Positions 47,765 to 56,542 of a stretch of 64,000 nt of DNA are shown here, piece after piece; positions within the stretch are counted from its first letter, which is position 1, and the number at the start of each line of letters is the position of its first letter. A program made the translations under genes and the position numbers. Under the pieces are notes generated by a model, which saw nothing but the letters and a program-made list of their open reading frames with translations, was not told the origin of the DNA and did no database searches. The DNA is from Polynucleobacter sp. 71A-WALBACH (GTDB taxonomy: Bacteria > Pseudomonadota > Gammaproteobacteria > Burkholderiales > Burkholderiaceae): assembly GCF_018882365.1 (NCBI RefSeq), contig NZ_JACVOP010000001.1:600449-664448 (forward strand), given 5' to 3'.

Positions 47765-49888
47765 ATGAAAAATAATTCTATAAAAAATATCAACCGTCGT
47801 CAGTTTCTTCAGCAAAGTACAGCGGTCACCAGCGCTTTTGTCCTGGGAATGTATCTTCCCATTACTAGCGATGCGGCCATCGCTGTCTCGAGTGAGCCAG
47901 CGTTAGCAAATGCATGGATACGTATTACCCCAGACAATCAAATCACGTTGATTTGCGCTCGTTCTGAAATGGGGCAGGATACTTACACATCCATGCCAGC
48001 ATTGCTTGCGGAAGAATTGAATCTACCTTTGTCGATGATTAAGGTGGAGATGGCTGGTGTTGCGCCTGTTTATATTAATGCTTTGTTGGGTGGTCAAATT
48101 ACCGGTGGCTCAACCTCAGTGCGCGAAGGTTTTGATAAGTTACGCACTGCTGGAGCCGCTACCCGCGCCGTCTTAGTTCAGGCTGCAGCGAATCGATGGA
48201 ATGTTTCTATTGATCAATGCAAGGCAATGAATGGAAAGGTGACTCATTCTGGAGGTAAATCAGCCACCTATGGCGAGTTGGCCGCTGATGCCGCTAAGTT
48301 ACCTTTGCCAGAAAAGCCAGCACTCAAATCACCTGCAAACTTTATGGTGATTGGTAAAGAAAAAATGCGTCGCTTAGATACCCCTGCAAAGATTGCAGGT
48401 AAGGCAGTGTATGGTATCGATGTGAAGATTCCAGGAATGGCTATTGCATCACTGGCACAGTGTCCAGTAATCGGAGGTGTACCTAGTACTGTCGATAGCT
48501 CCGCCGCTTTAAAAGTCTCTGGTGTCATTAAGGTAGTACAGATCTCGGATGGTGTTGCAGTTTTGGCTAAAGATTTTTATGCGGCACGCAAAGGTAGAGA
48601 TGCGCTAAAAATTACCTGGAATGAAGGCGCTGGAGCCAATTTAAATAATGTGGAGATTCGTAAGCAGCTTGAGGCGGGTTTAGGTAAGAAAGGGGCCATC
48701 ATTAAAACCGTTGGCGATCCCAATGGCGCCATTGCGAACGGCAAGGTCATTAGTGCGCAGTATTTCTTACCCTACTTGGCACACTCTACGATGGAGCCTG
48801 TGAATTGTTCTGCCGATGTTTCAAATGGAAAATGTAGGATCATTGGTCCCATTCAATTTCAGCAGGGCGCGCAAGCGGTTGCTGCCACCGCTGCAGGCGT
48901 TAAGCCAGAAGATGTGACGATTGAGACCACTTTCTTGGGTGGTGGATTTGGCCGTAAATTAGAGTTGGATTTTATTCGTCAAGCTGCTGAAATTTCACGT
49001 GCAGCAGGTATGCCAGTCAAGATGCTTTGGACTAAAGAAGACGATATTACTCATGACTTCTATCGTCCAATGTCTGTTCATAAAATGGAAGCGACACTGG
49101 GCGAGAATGGTCAAATCAGTTCCATGAAGGCGAAGATGGTTTCTCAGTCCGTGACGGCTCGCGCATTCCCTGGTTTTGTTAAGGATGGCTTTGATCCTTT
49201 CATGACTGAGGGGTCGAACAATCTCACCTATGACATCCCCAACTTGGAGATTACTAATGTGATTGAGGATGTTGGGATTAGGGTGGGTTATTGGCGCTCT
49301 GTGAGTAACGCCTTAAATGCATTTGCTGTTGAGAGTTTTATTGATGAGCTTGCTCGAACTGCCGGCAAAGATCCGGTTGCCTTTAGGTTAGCGGAATTAA
49401 AAAAGCAACCAAGAGCCTTAGCAGTTTTAAAACTTGCAGTAGAGAAGTCTGGTTATCAGGCTGGCAGTAAAAAATTTGGTGTTGCGCAAATGGAATGTTA
49501 TGACACCTACTCTGCTTGCATCGTGGAGTTAGACGGGCAGGTTTCTGAGACTAAGGTTAAGAAGATCACCTTTGTCTCAGATTGTGGAATTACAGTGCAT
49601 CCAGATCAAGCTAGGGCTCAGTTGACTGGAGGAGTTCTTTATGGCCTTGGAGCCGCTTTGAGTAATGAAATTACCATTCAAAATGGCCGAGTTCAGCAAA
49701 GTAATTTCAATAACTATCCAACACTTCGGCAAAATCAAGTGCCAGTGGTCGAGGTGCATTTAGTTCCTAGCCTAGAGAAGCCCGGTGGCTTAGGAGAGGT
49801 TGGGGTGCCTCTAGTTGCCCCAGCCCTAACCAATGCCATAGCGGCCGCTACCGGTAGGCGTATTCGGGAGTTGCCAATCAAGGGTTAG
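47765..49888 (+). CDS. Molybdopterin-binding subunit of a molybdenum hydroxylase (IorB-type)
   Basis: A 707-residue large subunit carrying a molybdopterin cytosine dinucleotide cofactor. A twin-arginine signal (NRRQFLQQSTAVTSAFVLG) suggests export of the folded complex to the periplasm, with the small subunit carried along. Conserved cofactor regions include GGQITGGSTSVREGF, TTFLGGGFGRKLELDF and GGLGEVGVPLVAPALTNAIA, the last with the active-site glutamate. The family hydroxylates N-heterocycles or oxidises aldehydes; the substrate here is unknown. No FAD subunit, cytochrome c subunit or XdhC-type chaperone is adjacent. Confidence 0.9.
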   Translation: MKNNSIKNINRRQFLQQSTAVTSAFVLGMYLPITSDAAIAVSSEPALANAWIRITPDNQITLICARSEMGQDTYTSMPALLAEELNLPLSMIKVEMAGVAPVYINALLGGQITGGSTSVREGFDKLRTAGAATRAVLVQAAANRWNVSIDQCKAMNGKVTHSGGKSATYGELAADAAKLPLPEKPALKSPANFMVIGKEKMRRLDTPAKIAGKAVYGIDVKIPGMAIASLAQCPVIGGVPSTVDSSAALKVSGVIKVVQISDGVAVLAKDFYAARKGRDALKITWNEGAGANLNNVEIRKQLEAGLGKKGAIIKTVGDPNGAIANGKVISAQYFLPYLAHSTMEPVNCSADVSNGKCRIIGPIQFQQGAQAVAATAAGVKPEDVTIETTFLGGGFGRKLELDFIRQAAEISRAAGMPVKMLWTKEDDITHDFYRPMSVHKMEATLGENGQISSMKAKMVSQSVTARAFPGFVKDGFDPFMTEGSNNLTYDIPNLEITNVIEDVGIRVGYWRSVSNALNAFAVESFIDELARTAGKDPVAFRLAELKKQPRALAVLKLAVEKSGYQAGSKKFGVAQMECYDTYSACIVELDGQVSETKVKKITFVSDCGITVHPDQARAQLTGGVLYGLGAALSNEITIQNGRVQQSNFNNYPTLRQNQVPVVEVHLVPSLEKPGGLGEVGVPLVAPALTNAIAAATGRRIRELPIKG

Positions 49889-49911
49889 TGACCTGTGGTG
49901 TTTTATTGCTT

Positions 49912-49942
49912 CAAGCGCGCCATTGATTGGCGCGCTTGCTTT
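49912..49942 (+). terminator. Probable intrinsic terminator after the molybdenum hydroxylase genes
   Basis: CAAGCGCGCC (49912-49921) pairs with GGCGCGCTTG (49929-49938) around a 7-nt loop, followed by CTTTT. Strong stem with a short T-run. Confidence 0.65.
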
Positions 49943-49969
49943 TGAAGCCTCATCTACAATTGTTAGATC

Positions 49970-51205
49970 ATGACAGTTAACCTACCACTCCCCCAAAAAG
50001 ACCAGCTAAAGCCTATTAAAGGTTTTCAAATGGGCATCGCCGAAGCTGGAATCAAAAAAGCCAATCGCAAGGATTTATTGGTGATGACTTTGGCGCCTGG
50101 CTCCCAGGTTGCTGGTGTTTTTACCTTAAATCGTTTTTGTGCTGCGCCAGTGCAGGTTTGCCGTGAGCATTTAGCCATGGACGGCTCTAAAGGCGAGATT
50201 CGAGCTTTAGTTGTTAATACGGGAAATGCCAATGCGGGGACTGGTGAGCGCGGTATGAAAGATGCTTTATCCACTTGTGCAGAGTTAGCAAAAGAATTGC
50301 AGCTCAATCCAGAACAAATTCTGCCGTTTTCAACTGGTGTAATTCTGGAGCCACTGCCAATTGATAAATTGATTTCTGCTTTACCCAGGGCGGTTGCTAA
50401 TTTAGGTGAAGATCATTGGTTTGATGCTGCAGAAGCCATCATGACAACGGATACCCAGCCTAAGGCTGCGTCGATGACAGTAGAGACCCCAGCTGGGCTT
50501 GTGAATATCACGGGTATTTGTAAGGGTGCAGGCATGATTCATCCGAATATGGCGACTATGCTGGGCTTCATTGCAAGCGATGTTGGTTTTGCGCCAGGCT
50601 TACTCAGTCAATTGACTCGAGAGATTGCCGATCTTTCATTTAACGCTATTACGATTGATGGCGATACTTCGACCAATGATTCATTCATCATCATGGCGAC
50701 TGGCCAGTCTACAGTGCAGATTCAATCAACTGCTGATGTCAGTTATAGCTTGGTTCGGACTGCATTAATTGATCTCGCACGCAAGCTTGCTCAAATGATT
50801 GTGAGAGATGGTGAGGGTGCAACAAAATTTATTACGATTGATGTGCAGGGTGGGAAGACTGAAGATGAGTGTCGTTTAGTCGCAGAGGCGGTCGCCCATT
50901 CACCCTTGGTAAAAACTGCCTTCTTTGCTAGTGACCCCAACTTAGGCCGTATCCTTGCTGCTATTGGCTATGCCGGCATTCATGATCTTGATGTGAACCA
51001 AGTGCAAATGTGGCTTGGAGATGTATGGGTTGCCAAGAATGGTGGCCGCAACCCTGATTACCAGGAGACAGATGGTCAAAGGGTAATGCAGGCTCCAGAG
51101 ATTACCGTCAAAATTGACTTGGGTCGCGGATCCGCAGGGCAGACGATGTGGACCTGTGATTTATCACATGACTACGTTTCCATTAATGCAGATTACCGCT
51201 CTTAG
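49970..51205 (+). CDS. argJ: Bifunctional ornithine acetyltransferase / N-acetylglutamate synthase
   Basis: A 411-residue enzyme of the arginine pathway that moves the acetyl group from N-acetylornithine to glutamate, recycling it. It is made as a precursor that cleaves itself between Ala and the nucleophilic Thr in [17 protein letters not shown], near residue 195. Other conserved parts are [32 protein letters not shown] and [11 protein letters not shown]. Full length (family about 400). It leads a plus-strand group with the DUF815 ATPase and a MutT-type gene. Confidence 0.96.
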   Translation: MTVNLPLPQKDQLKPIKGFQMGIAEAGIKKANRKDLLVMTLAPGSQVAGVFTLNRFCAAPVQVCREHLAMDGSKGEIRALVVNTGNANAGTGERGMKDALSTCAELAKELQLNPEQILPFSTGVILEPLPIDKLISALPRAVANLGEDHWFDAAEAIMTTDTQPKAASMTVETPAGLVNITGICKGAGMIHPNMATMLGFIASDVGFAPGLLSQLTREIADLSFNAITIDGDTSTNDSFIIMATGQSTVQIQSTADVSYSLVRTALIDLARKLAQMIVRDGEGATKFITIDVQGGKTEDECRLVAEAVAHSPLVKTAFFASDPNLGRILAAIGYAGIHDLDVNQVQMWLGDVWVAKNGGRNPDYQETDGQRVMQAPEITVKIDLGRGSAGQTMWTCDLSHDYVSINADYRS

Positions 51206-51216
51206 GAATTTGGTAT

Positions 51217-52077
51217 ATGAATGAAAAATTAGAGCAACTACTAAATCACCTAGAAACTTTTCTTCCTAAGCAGTTAACTGAGGAGCAGTGGAAATCTTCC
51301 ACTGCTTTTAGATGGCGTCGTCGCGACAGTATTTTTGGAAGTATTGGGTTTCTACAACCAGTCAAACATGTGGCAGATATTAGCTTCGAGGATCTAAAAA
51401 ATATTGATCGTCAGCGCGATGCTATTCGTGACAATACGAAAAACTTTATTCAAAAAAAGCCTGCCAATAATATTTTGCTAACGGGTGCACGCGGCACAGG
51501 AAAGTCATCACTTATTAAAGCAAGCTTGCATGAGTTTGCCAGCCAGGGCTTGCGTCTGGTTGAGGTGGAAAAAGAGCACTTAGCCGACTTAGCTGACATT
51601 ACCGATTTATTGGCTGATCGGCCAGAACGTTTTATTGTTTTTTGTGATGATCTCTCATTTGAAGATGGTGAATCTGGCTATAAAGCTATGAAGTCTGCCT
51701 TAGACGGTTCTGTATCTGCCCAAGTGGACAATATTTTGATCTATGCCACCTCTAACCGACGTCACCTCTTGCCTGAGCACATGAAGGACAACCTTAGCTA
51801 TTCTCATAGTGATGATGGTGAGATACATCCAGGTGAGGTAGTTGAGGAAAAGATTTCTCTTTCAGAGCGTTTTGGTTTATGGCTTTCTTTCTATCCACCA
51901 AAACAAGATGAGTATCTAGAAATTGTTGCTCATTGGTTGCGTCATTTTGGCTTGAGCGATGCGCAGATTGAGGGCGCGAGAGCTGAAGCATTGGTTTGGG
52001 CCTTAGAGCGTGGTTCACGTTCTGGTCGTGTGGCTTGGCAGTTTGCGAAGCACTGGGCAGGCTCACATGCTGCTTAA
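51217..52077 (+). CDS. DUF815-family AAA+ ATPase
   Basis: A 286-residue P-loop ATPase of the DUF815 family. Walker A is LLTGARGTGKSSLIKASLHEF-like near residue 89 (GARGTGKSS), Walker B is RFIVFCDDLSFE near residue 145, and a sensor-1-like asparagine is in ILIYATSNRRHLLPEHM. A lid-like C-terminal helical part follows with ERFGLWLSFYPP. The cellular role is not established. It lies 11 nt after argJ and 12 nt before mutT, an arrangement common in betaproteobacteria. Confidence 0.9.
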   Translation: MNEKLEQLLNHLETFLPKQLTEEQWKSSTAFRWRRRDSIFGSIGFLQPVKHVADISFEDLKNIDRQRDAIRDNTKNFIQKKPANNILLTGARGTGKSSLIKASLHEFASQGLRLVEVEKEHLADLADITDLLADRPERFIVFCDDLSFEDGESGYKAMKSALDGSVSAQVDNILIYATSNRRHLLPEHMKDNLSYSHSDDGEIHPGEVVEEKISLSERFGLWLSFYPPKQDEYLEIVAHWLRHFGLSDAQIEGARAEALVWALERGSRSGRVAWQFAKHWAGSHAA

Positions 52078-52089
52078 TACTCGAAACCC

Positions 52090-52506
52090 ATGATTGACTC
52101 CAAGCGTCCTGTGACGGAAGTTGCTGCTGGGATCCTATTGGATGCAGAGGGTCGCTATCTTCTAGGTCAGCGCCCAGAGGGCAAGCCCTATGCAGGCTAC
52201 TGGGAAGTTCCAGGGGGAAAAATTGAAACTGGTGAATCTGTATTCGCAGCGCTAAAACGTGAATTGCAAGAAGAGCTCGGAATTGACATTGAGTCCAGCG
52301 AAGAGCTGGTTGTTTTAGAGCACGACTATCCACATGCTTATGTACGCTTGCATGTCAGCATTATTCGAAAATGGACTGGAGTGCCTAAGGGATGTGAGGG
52401 GCAGGCGCTGTCTTGGCAATTGCTCGGGGATGCACTTCCAACGGTGGAGCCTTTATTGCCAGCTGCATGGCCCATGCTAGAAAAGCTTAAGCTACTTAGG
52501 TCTTAG
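52090..52506 (+). CDS. mutT: Nudix hydrolase, MutT type (8-oxo-dGTP diphosphatase)
   Basis: A 138-residue Nudix protein. The Nudix box GGKIETGESVFAALKREL continues into QEELGI (residues about 41-64), giving the GX5EX7REUXEEXGU pattern. Length and the N-terminal EVAAGILLDAEGRYLLGQRPEGKPYAGYWEVPG region match MutT, which removes oxidised guanine nucleotides. The stand-alone form lacks the thiamine-synthase-like domain seen in some relatives. Substrate is inferred from family and context. Its stop overlaps the zapD stop by 4 nt. Confidence 0.88.
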   Translation: MIDSKRPVTEVAAGILLDAEGRYLLGQRPEGKPYAGYWEVPGGKIETGESVFAALKRELQEELGIDIESSEELVVLEHDYPHAYVRLHVSIIRKWTGVPKGCEGQALSWQLLGDALPTVEPLLPAAWPMLEKLKLLRS

Positions 52507-53255
52507 AGCTGGCAGAGGGTGAGCCTAAAAGGTACATCTTCATTGATGATCTGAGGCTTTTTATCTCCATCCGCTCTTAAGAAGCGGATCGATAGCAAAT
52601 ATTTATTGGCGCTTATTTCTGAGAAAAGTGAGTCATCTTCTACAGCAATGCGCATCAATTGATAAACCTTGCCAGATGGTGCTTGTTGATAAGAACCTTG
52701 ATGCGCAACTACCTCTTTAGCTTCACCAGACTGACGCAGTAATCTCAAGAAAATTTGGCAAGCTTCATGCCATGGCAACAGTGGGGCAACGTATTTTTCT
52801 AGTAATGCCCTACGTTGAGTCGAGGGGATATTTTTCCACGCATGGTAGCTTGGCAAATCAATTGGACTGGTTCCACCAGGAATATTTAATCGAGTCCGAA
52901 TGGCATTAAGCCACTCACTCTCAGTAATGGACGCATTTGGCTTACCCATCGACTGATTAATATTCAGCGCCGCTTTATCAATTTCAGACAGTGTTTGTGC
53001 GAGCGCTTCCTGGTCTACTTTTTGGGAAGACTTTAGGCCATTCAATGCATATTTTTGGCGCTCAAATTCTTTAAGCAGCAGGGATTTGATGTCGCCTCGG
53101 GAGCCAATGTCACCCAAGTCAAATAACGTCGCAATCGCATTGTGGTGTAACTCGGGATCATCGGATCGAAGGAAGTGATTAAATCGGGCGAACAAATACT
53201 CCAGTCGAAGCATGCTTCGAACTAATTCATTGAAAGGGTATTCGTAAACAATCAC
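52503..53255 (-). CDS. zapD: Cell division protein ZapD
   Basis: A 250-residue cytosolic protein (E. coli 247) that crosslinks FtsZ protofilaments by binding the FtsZ C-terminal peptide. Family features: VYEYPFNELVRSMLRLEYLF at the start, SEWLNAIRTRLNIPGGTSPIDLPSYHAW in the middle, and the C-terminal beta domain ending ISANKYLLSIRFLRAD. The start codon is GTG at 53255. It follows coaE by 35 nt. A yacG gene, often the next gene in this cluster, is absent. Confidence 0.93.
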   Translation of the reverse strand: MIVYEYPFNELVRSMLRLEYLFARFNHFLRSDDPELHHNAIATLFDLGDIGSRGDIKSLLLKEFERQKYALNGLKSSQKVDQEALAQTLSEIDKAALNINQSMGKPNASITESEWLNAIRTRLNIPGGTSPIDLPSYHAWKNIPSTQRRALLEKYVAPLLPWHEACQIFLRLLRQSGEAKEVVAHQGSYQQAPSGKVYQLMRIAVEDDSLFSEISANKYLLSIRFLRADGDKKPQIINEDVPFRLTLCQL

Positions 53256-53290
53256 AAGCCTATATTCTATGACGAACTCGGGCTCGCTCC

Positions 53291-53953
53291 CTAAATTTTG
53301 AGCAATTGTTGGTGCAGATTTAGAACTTCTGATTTGAGCCTATCCAAGCTACCCTCATTTTCAATCACAGCGTTAGCGGCGGCTAGGCGAGCATTTCGGC
53401 TGGTTTGCGCTTTAAGGATATTTTCCACTTCTAAGTGGGTCATATTGTTGCGGTGCATCACTCTCTGGATTTGAGTTTCTTCTGGACAGTCCACCACTAC
53501 GAGATAGTCAATCAGCTTTACCCAATATCCGGATTCAACTAGGAGCGGAACCACAAAGACTAGGTAGGGTGTACCAGAGTTGGCAATTTCAAAGGCTTGC
53601 TTAGCAGTTTCCTGTTGAATTAACGGGTGGGTGATCTGCTCCAAGGTATGCCGGGCATTGGGATCTTCAAACACTAGAGTCCGCATTTTGGGTCGATTAA
53701 GAGCACCTTGGGGATCAATAAAATCACTCCCAAATGTCTTGGCAATTAAGGGAATGGCTTTTCCGCCGGGGGCGGTGATTTGATGAGAAATCAGGTCTGT
53801 ATCAATCACTCCAGCCCCAAGCTCACCCAGCAAGTTGCTAACCACAGTCTTTCCAGACCCAATGCCCCCAGTTAAACCAATTAAAGGAATTTTTCCCTTT
53901 AAGGCTTTTAGATCAGCTTGGAGAGGATCAAAGTTGGAATGAGTTGAGGCCAT
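53291..53953 (-). CDS. coaE: Dephospho-CoA kinase
   Basis: A 220-residue P-loop kinase performing the last step of CoA synthesis. Walker A GLTGGIGSGKTVVSNLL begins near residue 25; the acceptor-binding region is GAGVIDTDLISHQITAPGG; HPLIQQE and VFVVPLLVESGYW follow. About 20 residues precede the core. The only usual start codon (53953) makes it overlap pilD by 46 nt, an unusually long overlap but with no better start visible. Confidence 0.95.
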   Translation of the reverse strand: MASTHSNFDPLQADLKALKGKIPLIGLTGGIGSGKTVVSNLLGELGAGVIDTDLISHQITAPGGKAIPLIAKTFGSDFIDPQGALNRPKMRTLVFEDPNARHTLEQITHPLIQQETAKQAFEIANSGTPYLVFVVPLLVESGYWVKLIDYLVVVDCPEETQIQRVMHRNNMTHLEVENILKAQTSRNARLAAANAVIENEGSLDRLKSEVLNLHQQLLKI

Positions 53954-54408
53954 AACAGCTCAATGATGCCAGCAATAGCTAAAAAGGGGCCAAAAGGAAA
54001 GGCTTGCTGCAACTGATGGCCGCGGGATTTAAGCCAGATGCTGCCGCCCACTAAGCCAGTAATGGAGGCGATCAGTAGGATGCTGGGGAGGGCGCCCCAA
54101 CCCAGGCAAGCGCCCAGCGCAGCCAGGAGTTTGGCATCACCCATCCCAATACCATTTCGGTTTTTCAGAAGGCGATAGCCAGCATTTAATGCCCACAGCG
54201 AGCCATACCCTAGCGATGCTCCGAGGAGTGCCGATATTGGGGTCGAGAGGCGCAGGTCCGAGACCCCGTTAACGGCAATGCCTAGAAAAATCAGAGGAAG
54301 TGTAATTGCGTTCGGCAGGCGAAAAGTGCGCCAATCGATATAGGCCAAATACACCAAAGCCAGAATCAGCAGGGTTTTCATTATCCATAGGCTTACTTTT
54401 GGATCCAC
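53908..54408 (-). CDS. pilD: Prepilin peptidase, short form (PilD/A24 peptidase domain only)
   Basis: A 166-residue membrane aspartic peptidase with about five helices. The two catalytic aspartates are in YIDWRTFRLPN (near residue 23) and GIGMGDAKLLAALGA (near residue 91). It lacks the N-terminal cysteine-rich methyltransferase domain of standard PilD (about 290 residues), so it should cleave prepilin leaders but may not N-methylate them. The gene upstream fills the space, so this is not an obvious mis-call. Sits with pilC, pilB and coaE, the typical cluster. Confidence 0.9.
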   Translation of the reverse strand: MDPKVSLWIMKTLLILALVYLAYIDWRTFRLPNAITLPLIFLGIAVNGVSDLRLSTPISALLGASLGYGSLWALNAGYRLLKNRNGIGMGDAKLLAALGACLGWGALPSILLIASITGLVGGSIWLKSRGHQLQQAFPFGPFLAIAGIIELLWPQLIPTLILSKLI

Positions 54409-55466
54409 TAAACGATTTGTCCTAAATTAAAAATGGGGAGATATAGGATTATGACTAAGCTGCCAATAATGGCGCCAACAAAAAGAATCATTACGGGTTC
54501 TAAGCTTTGACTAAGTGCGTTGAGTTGACCGCTCAGCTGTGAGCCTAGTGTAGTAGCACGCTTATTGAGCATCTCAGCCAGCGCCCCACTTTCAGCTCCG
54601 ATATGCAGTAGTAGCAATGTCTCAACATCAAGAAGTCGTGACTTAGGATCTGCTCTTTTGAGTGACTCTCCCAAAGGCCAGCCACGAGTGAGTTGTTTAA
54701 AAATCTCGGCACTAAAATCATGACTCACCCAGTGATTTGAGGATTGTGCGGTGACCCTAAGCGCATCTGGGAGTGGTAAACCAGTCTCTAGTAAATGCCC
54801 TAAGGTTCGACACCAATGACTCAGCGTCGCCATTCTAAACAGATTGCCAAAAAATGGCGTGCGTAACAAGAAGACATCGCAGTATTTTTGGAGTGCGCTT
54901 GATTTGAACCAGGCGCACATAAAGCCAGTAGCTACCATCAGCGTGCCTAAGACTATTTCTAGGGCGTAATTTTGGATACCCGTGGAGATGGAGATGAGGA
55001 CTCTAGTTGGCGCTGGCAGCTCAGCCTGAAAATGGCCAAAGACCTCTTTAAATACGGGTACAACCCAAATCATCATTACTAGAACAAGTAGAAAAGAGGT
55101 GGCCAAAGTGATAACGGGATAGGTTAGCGACTGCTGTACCTTTCTTCGTAACTCAATTTGGGCTTCCAGTTGTTGTGAAATTGTCCTTAGCGCCAAACTA
55201 AGGTCGCCCGTTCTCTCACTTACTCTAATAAGGTTGGAAAACTCTGGAGAAAATTTTCCATCTTGTGCGCTCAAGCAAAAAGAAAAGCTATTGCCTTTGT
55301 GAAGTTGGATACGAATATCCCCCAACCAAACTTGCCATGATTTTGGTGCAGACTGAATCAATAGTTGCATGGCATTCAGTAGGGGGAGTCCAGCCTGCAG
55401 AAGAACGAGCAACTGCTGAGCAAAATGCAGTTGCTCGGACTTGCTGAGTTTGCTCTTAAAAAGCAT
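54408..55466 (-). CDS. pilC: Type IV pilus / type II secretion inner-membrane platform protein (PilC/GspF)
   Basis: A 352-residue protein with two T2SSF domains (residues about 15-135 and 215-335) and three membrane helices (near 120-140, 170-190 and 325-350). Repeated features are the cytoplasmic FAQQLLVLLQAGLPLLNAMQ and HWCRTLGHLLETGLPLPDALR. It is slightly shorter than PilC (about 400). I use ATG at 55466, just after the pilB stop; a TTG at 55481 overlapping pilB is an alternative. It ends next to pilD (1-nt overlap). Confidence 0.9.
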   Translation of the reverse strand: MLFKSKLSKSEQLHFAQQLLVLLQAGLPLLNAMQLLIQSAPKSWQVWLGDIRIQLHKGNSFSFCLSAQDGKFSPEFSNLIRVSERTGDLSLALRTISQQLEAQIELRRKVQQSLTYPVITLATSFLLVLVMMIWVVPVFKEVFGHFQAELPAPTRVLISISTGIQNYALEIVLGTLMVATGFMCAWFKSSALQKYCDVFLLRTPFFGNLFRMATLSHWCRTLGHLLETGLPLPDALRVTAQSSNHWVSHDFSAEIFKQLTRGWPLGESLKRADPKSRLLDVETLLLLHIGAESGALAEMLNKRATTLGSQLSGQLNALSQSLEPVMILFVGAIIGSLVIILYLPIFNLGQIV

Positions 55467-55471
55467 TCTGA

Positions 55472-56542
55472 CTAATGCCAACTGCCAAGCTCGGAATCTA
55501 GCGATATCCGGTCTATTGAGCCAGACTTCAGTAATTGCATTCCTGCTGAGTGGATATCTAGAGCTTGAAGCGATTCAAATAACTGTTTGCTCCCCAACAC
55601 CTCATGGACGCCAATGCGACCGAAATAGCCCGATCCCTTGCAAAGGCCGCAAGGTGTTTTACTTGGATTTAAATGGCACTGTTTACAGCATTTTCGAATT
55701 AACCTTTGGGAGCTTACGAAACGAAGACAAGATTCTATGGATTCTTGCTCTATACCTAGGCTTTTGAGTCGGCTTAAAGCGCCCATCGCATTGCGCGTAT
55801 GAAGGGTGCTTAGTACTAAGTGTCCTGTTTGCGCAGCTTGAATGGCAAGCTGGGCACTCGCAGAATCGCGTATTTCACCGATCATGATGACATCAGGATC
55901 TTGGCGTAGGAGTGCGCGAATGATTGTTGGAAAATCCAACCCCGCTTTTGGGTGGTAAGCCACTTGATTCACTCCAGGGAGTCGGATTTCAATGGGATCC
56001 TCAACCGAACAAATATTGCGTTGCACTTGGTTGAGTGCGTTTAAGCAGCTGTATAGAGTTCTCGTTTTGCCACTACCAGTGGGACCGGTGACAAGAATCA
56101 ATCCATTGGTTTGGCTAAGAGCTTCTTGAACTATGCGCAGTTGTTCTGGCAGTAAGCCAATTTGATCTAGAGCTAGTTCCTCGAGACGACTAGGCAAGAT
56201 TCGCACCACCGCCTTTTCACCATGCAAGGTGGGAAGAATAGACACTCGGCAATCAATATTAGGATGGCTAAAGTCATGACCAATAACGAGACGCCCATCC
56301 TGAGGTAAGCGTTTTTCTGCAATATCGAGACGTGCCAATATTTTGATGCGTGTAATTAAGCGCTCATGCAGATCAATGGGGTATTGATCTTGTAATGTGA
56401 GGCGACCATCTATTCTTGCGCGTACTACTGTTTCTTGAGATCTTGCCTCAATATGAATATCCGTAGCCCGACTATTTAGCGCATTAACAGCGATGTCATG
56501 CCAGGTCCGAATAATGTGAGAGTCATGCAGTAGTTCGCTCAA
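55472..56542 (-). CDS. pilB: Type IV pilus / type II secretion assembly ATPase, short form (PilB/GspE)
   Basis: A 356-residue hexameric motor ATPase. It begins directly in the N2 domain (RATDIHIEARSQETVVRARIDG), then Walker A VTGPTGSGKTRTLYS near residue 150, the Asp box, Walker B RQDPDVIMIGEIRDSASAQLA, and the His box STLHTRNA. A tetracysteine zinc site CKQCHLNPSKTPCGLC follows. The N1 (MshEN) domain of about 200 residues found in standard PilB is missing. The start is TTG at 56542, overlapping the stop of the CorC-type gene; no in-frame start lies further upstream in a plausible place. No pilin gene is nearby. Confidence 0.9.
   Translation of the reverse strand: MSELLHDSHIIRTWHDIAVNALNSRATDIHIEARSQETVVRARIDGRLTLQDQYPIDLHERLITRIKILARLDIAEKRLPQDGRLVIGHDFSHPNIDCRVSILPTLHGEKAVVRILPSRLEELALDQIGLLPEQLRIVQEALSQTNGLILVTGPTGSGKTRTLYSCLNALNQVQRNICSVEDPIEIRLPGVNQVAYHPKAGLDFPTIIRALLRQDPDVIMIGEIRDSASAQLAIQAAQTGHLVLSTLHTRNAMGALSRLKSLGIEQESIESCLRFVSSQRLIRKCCKQCHLNPSKTPCGLCKGSGYFGRIGVHEVLGSKQLFESLQALDIHSAGMQLLKSGSIDRISLDSELGSWH

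Noticed and set aside
51794..52333. 179-residue minus-strand frame across the DUF815 and mutT genes
   Set aside because: It is antisense to two well-supported genes and has low-complexity composition.
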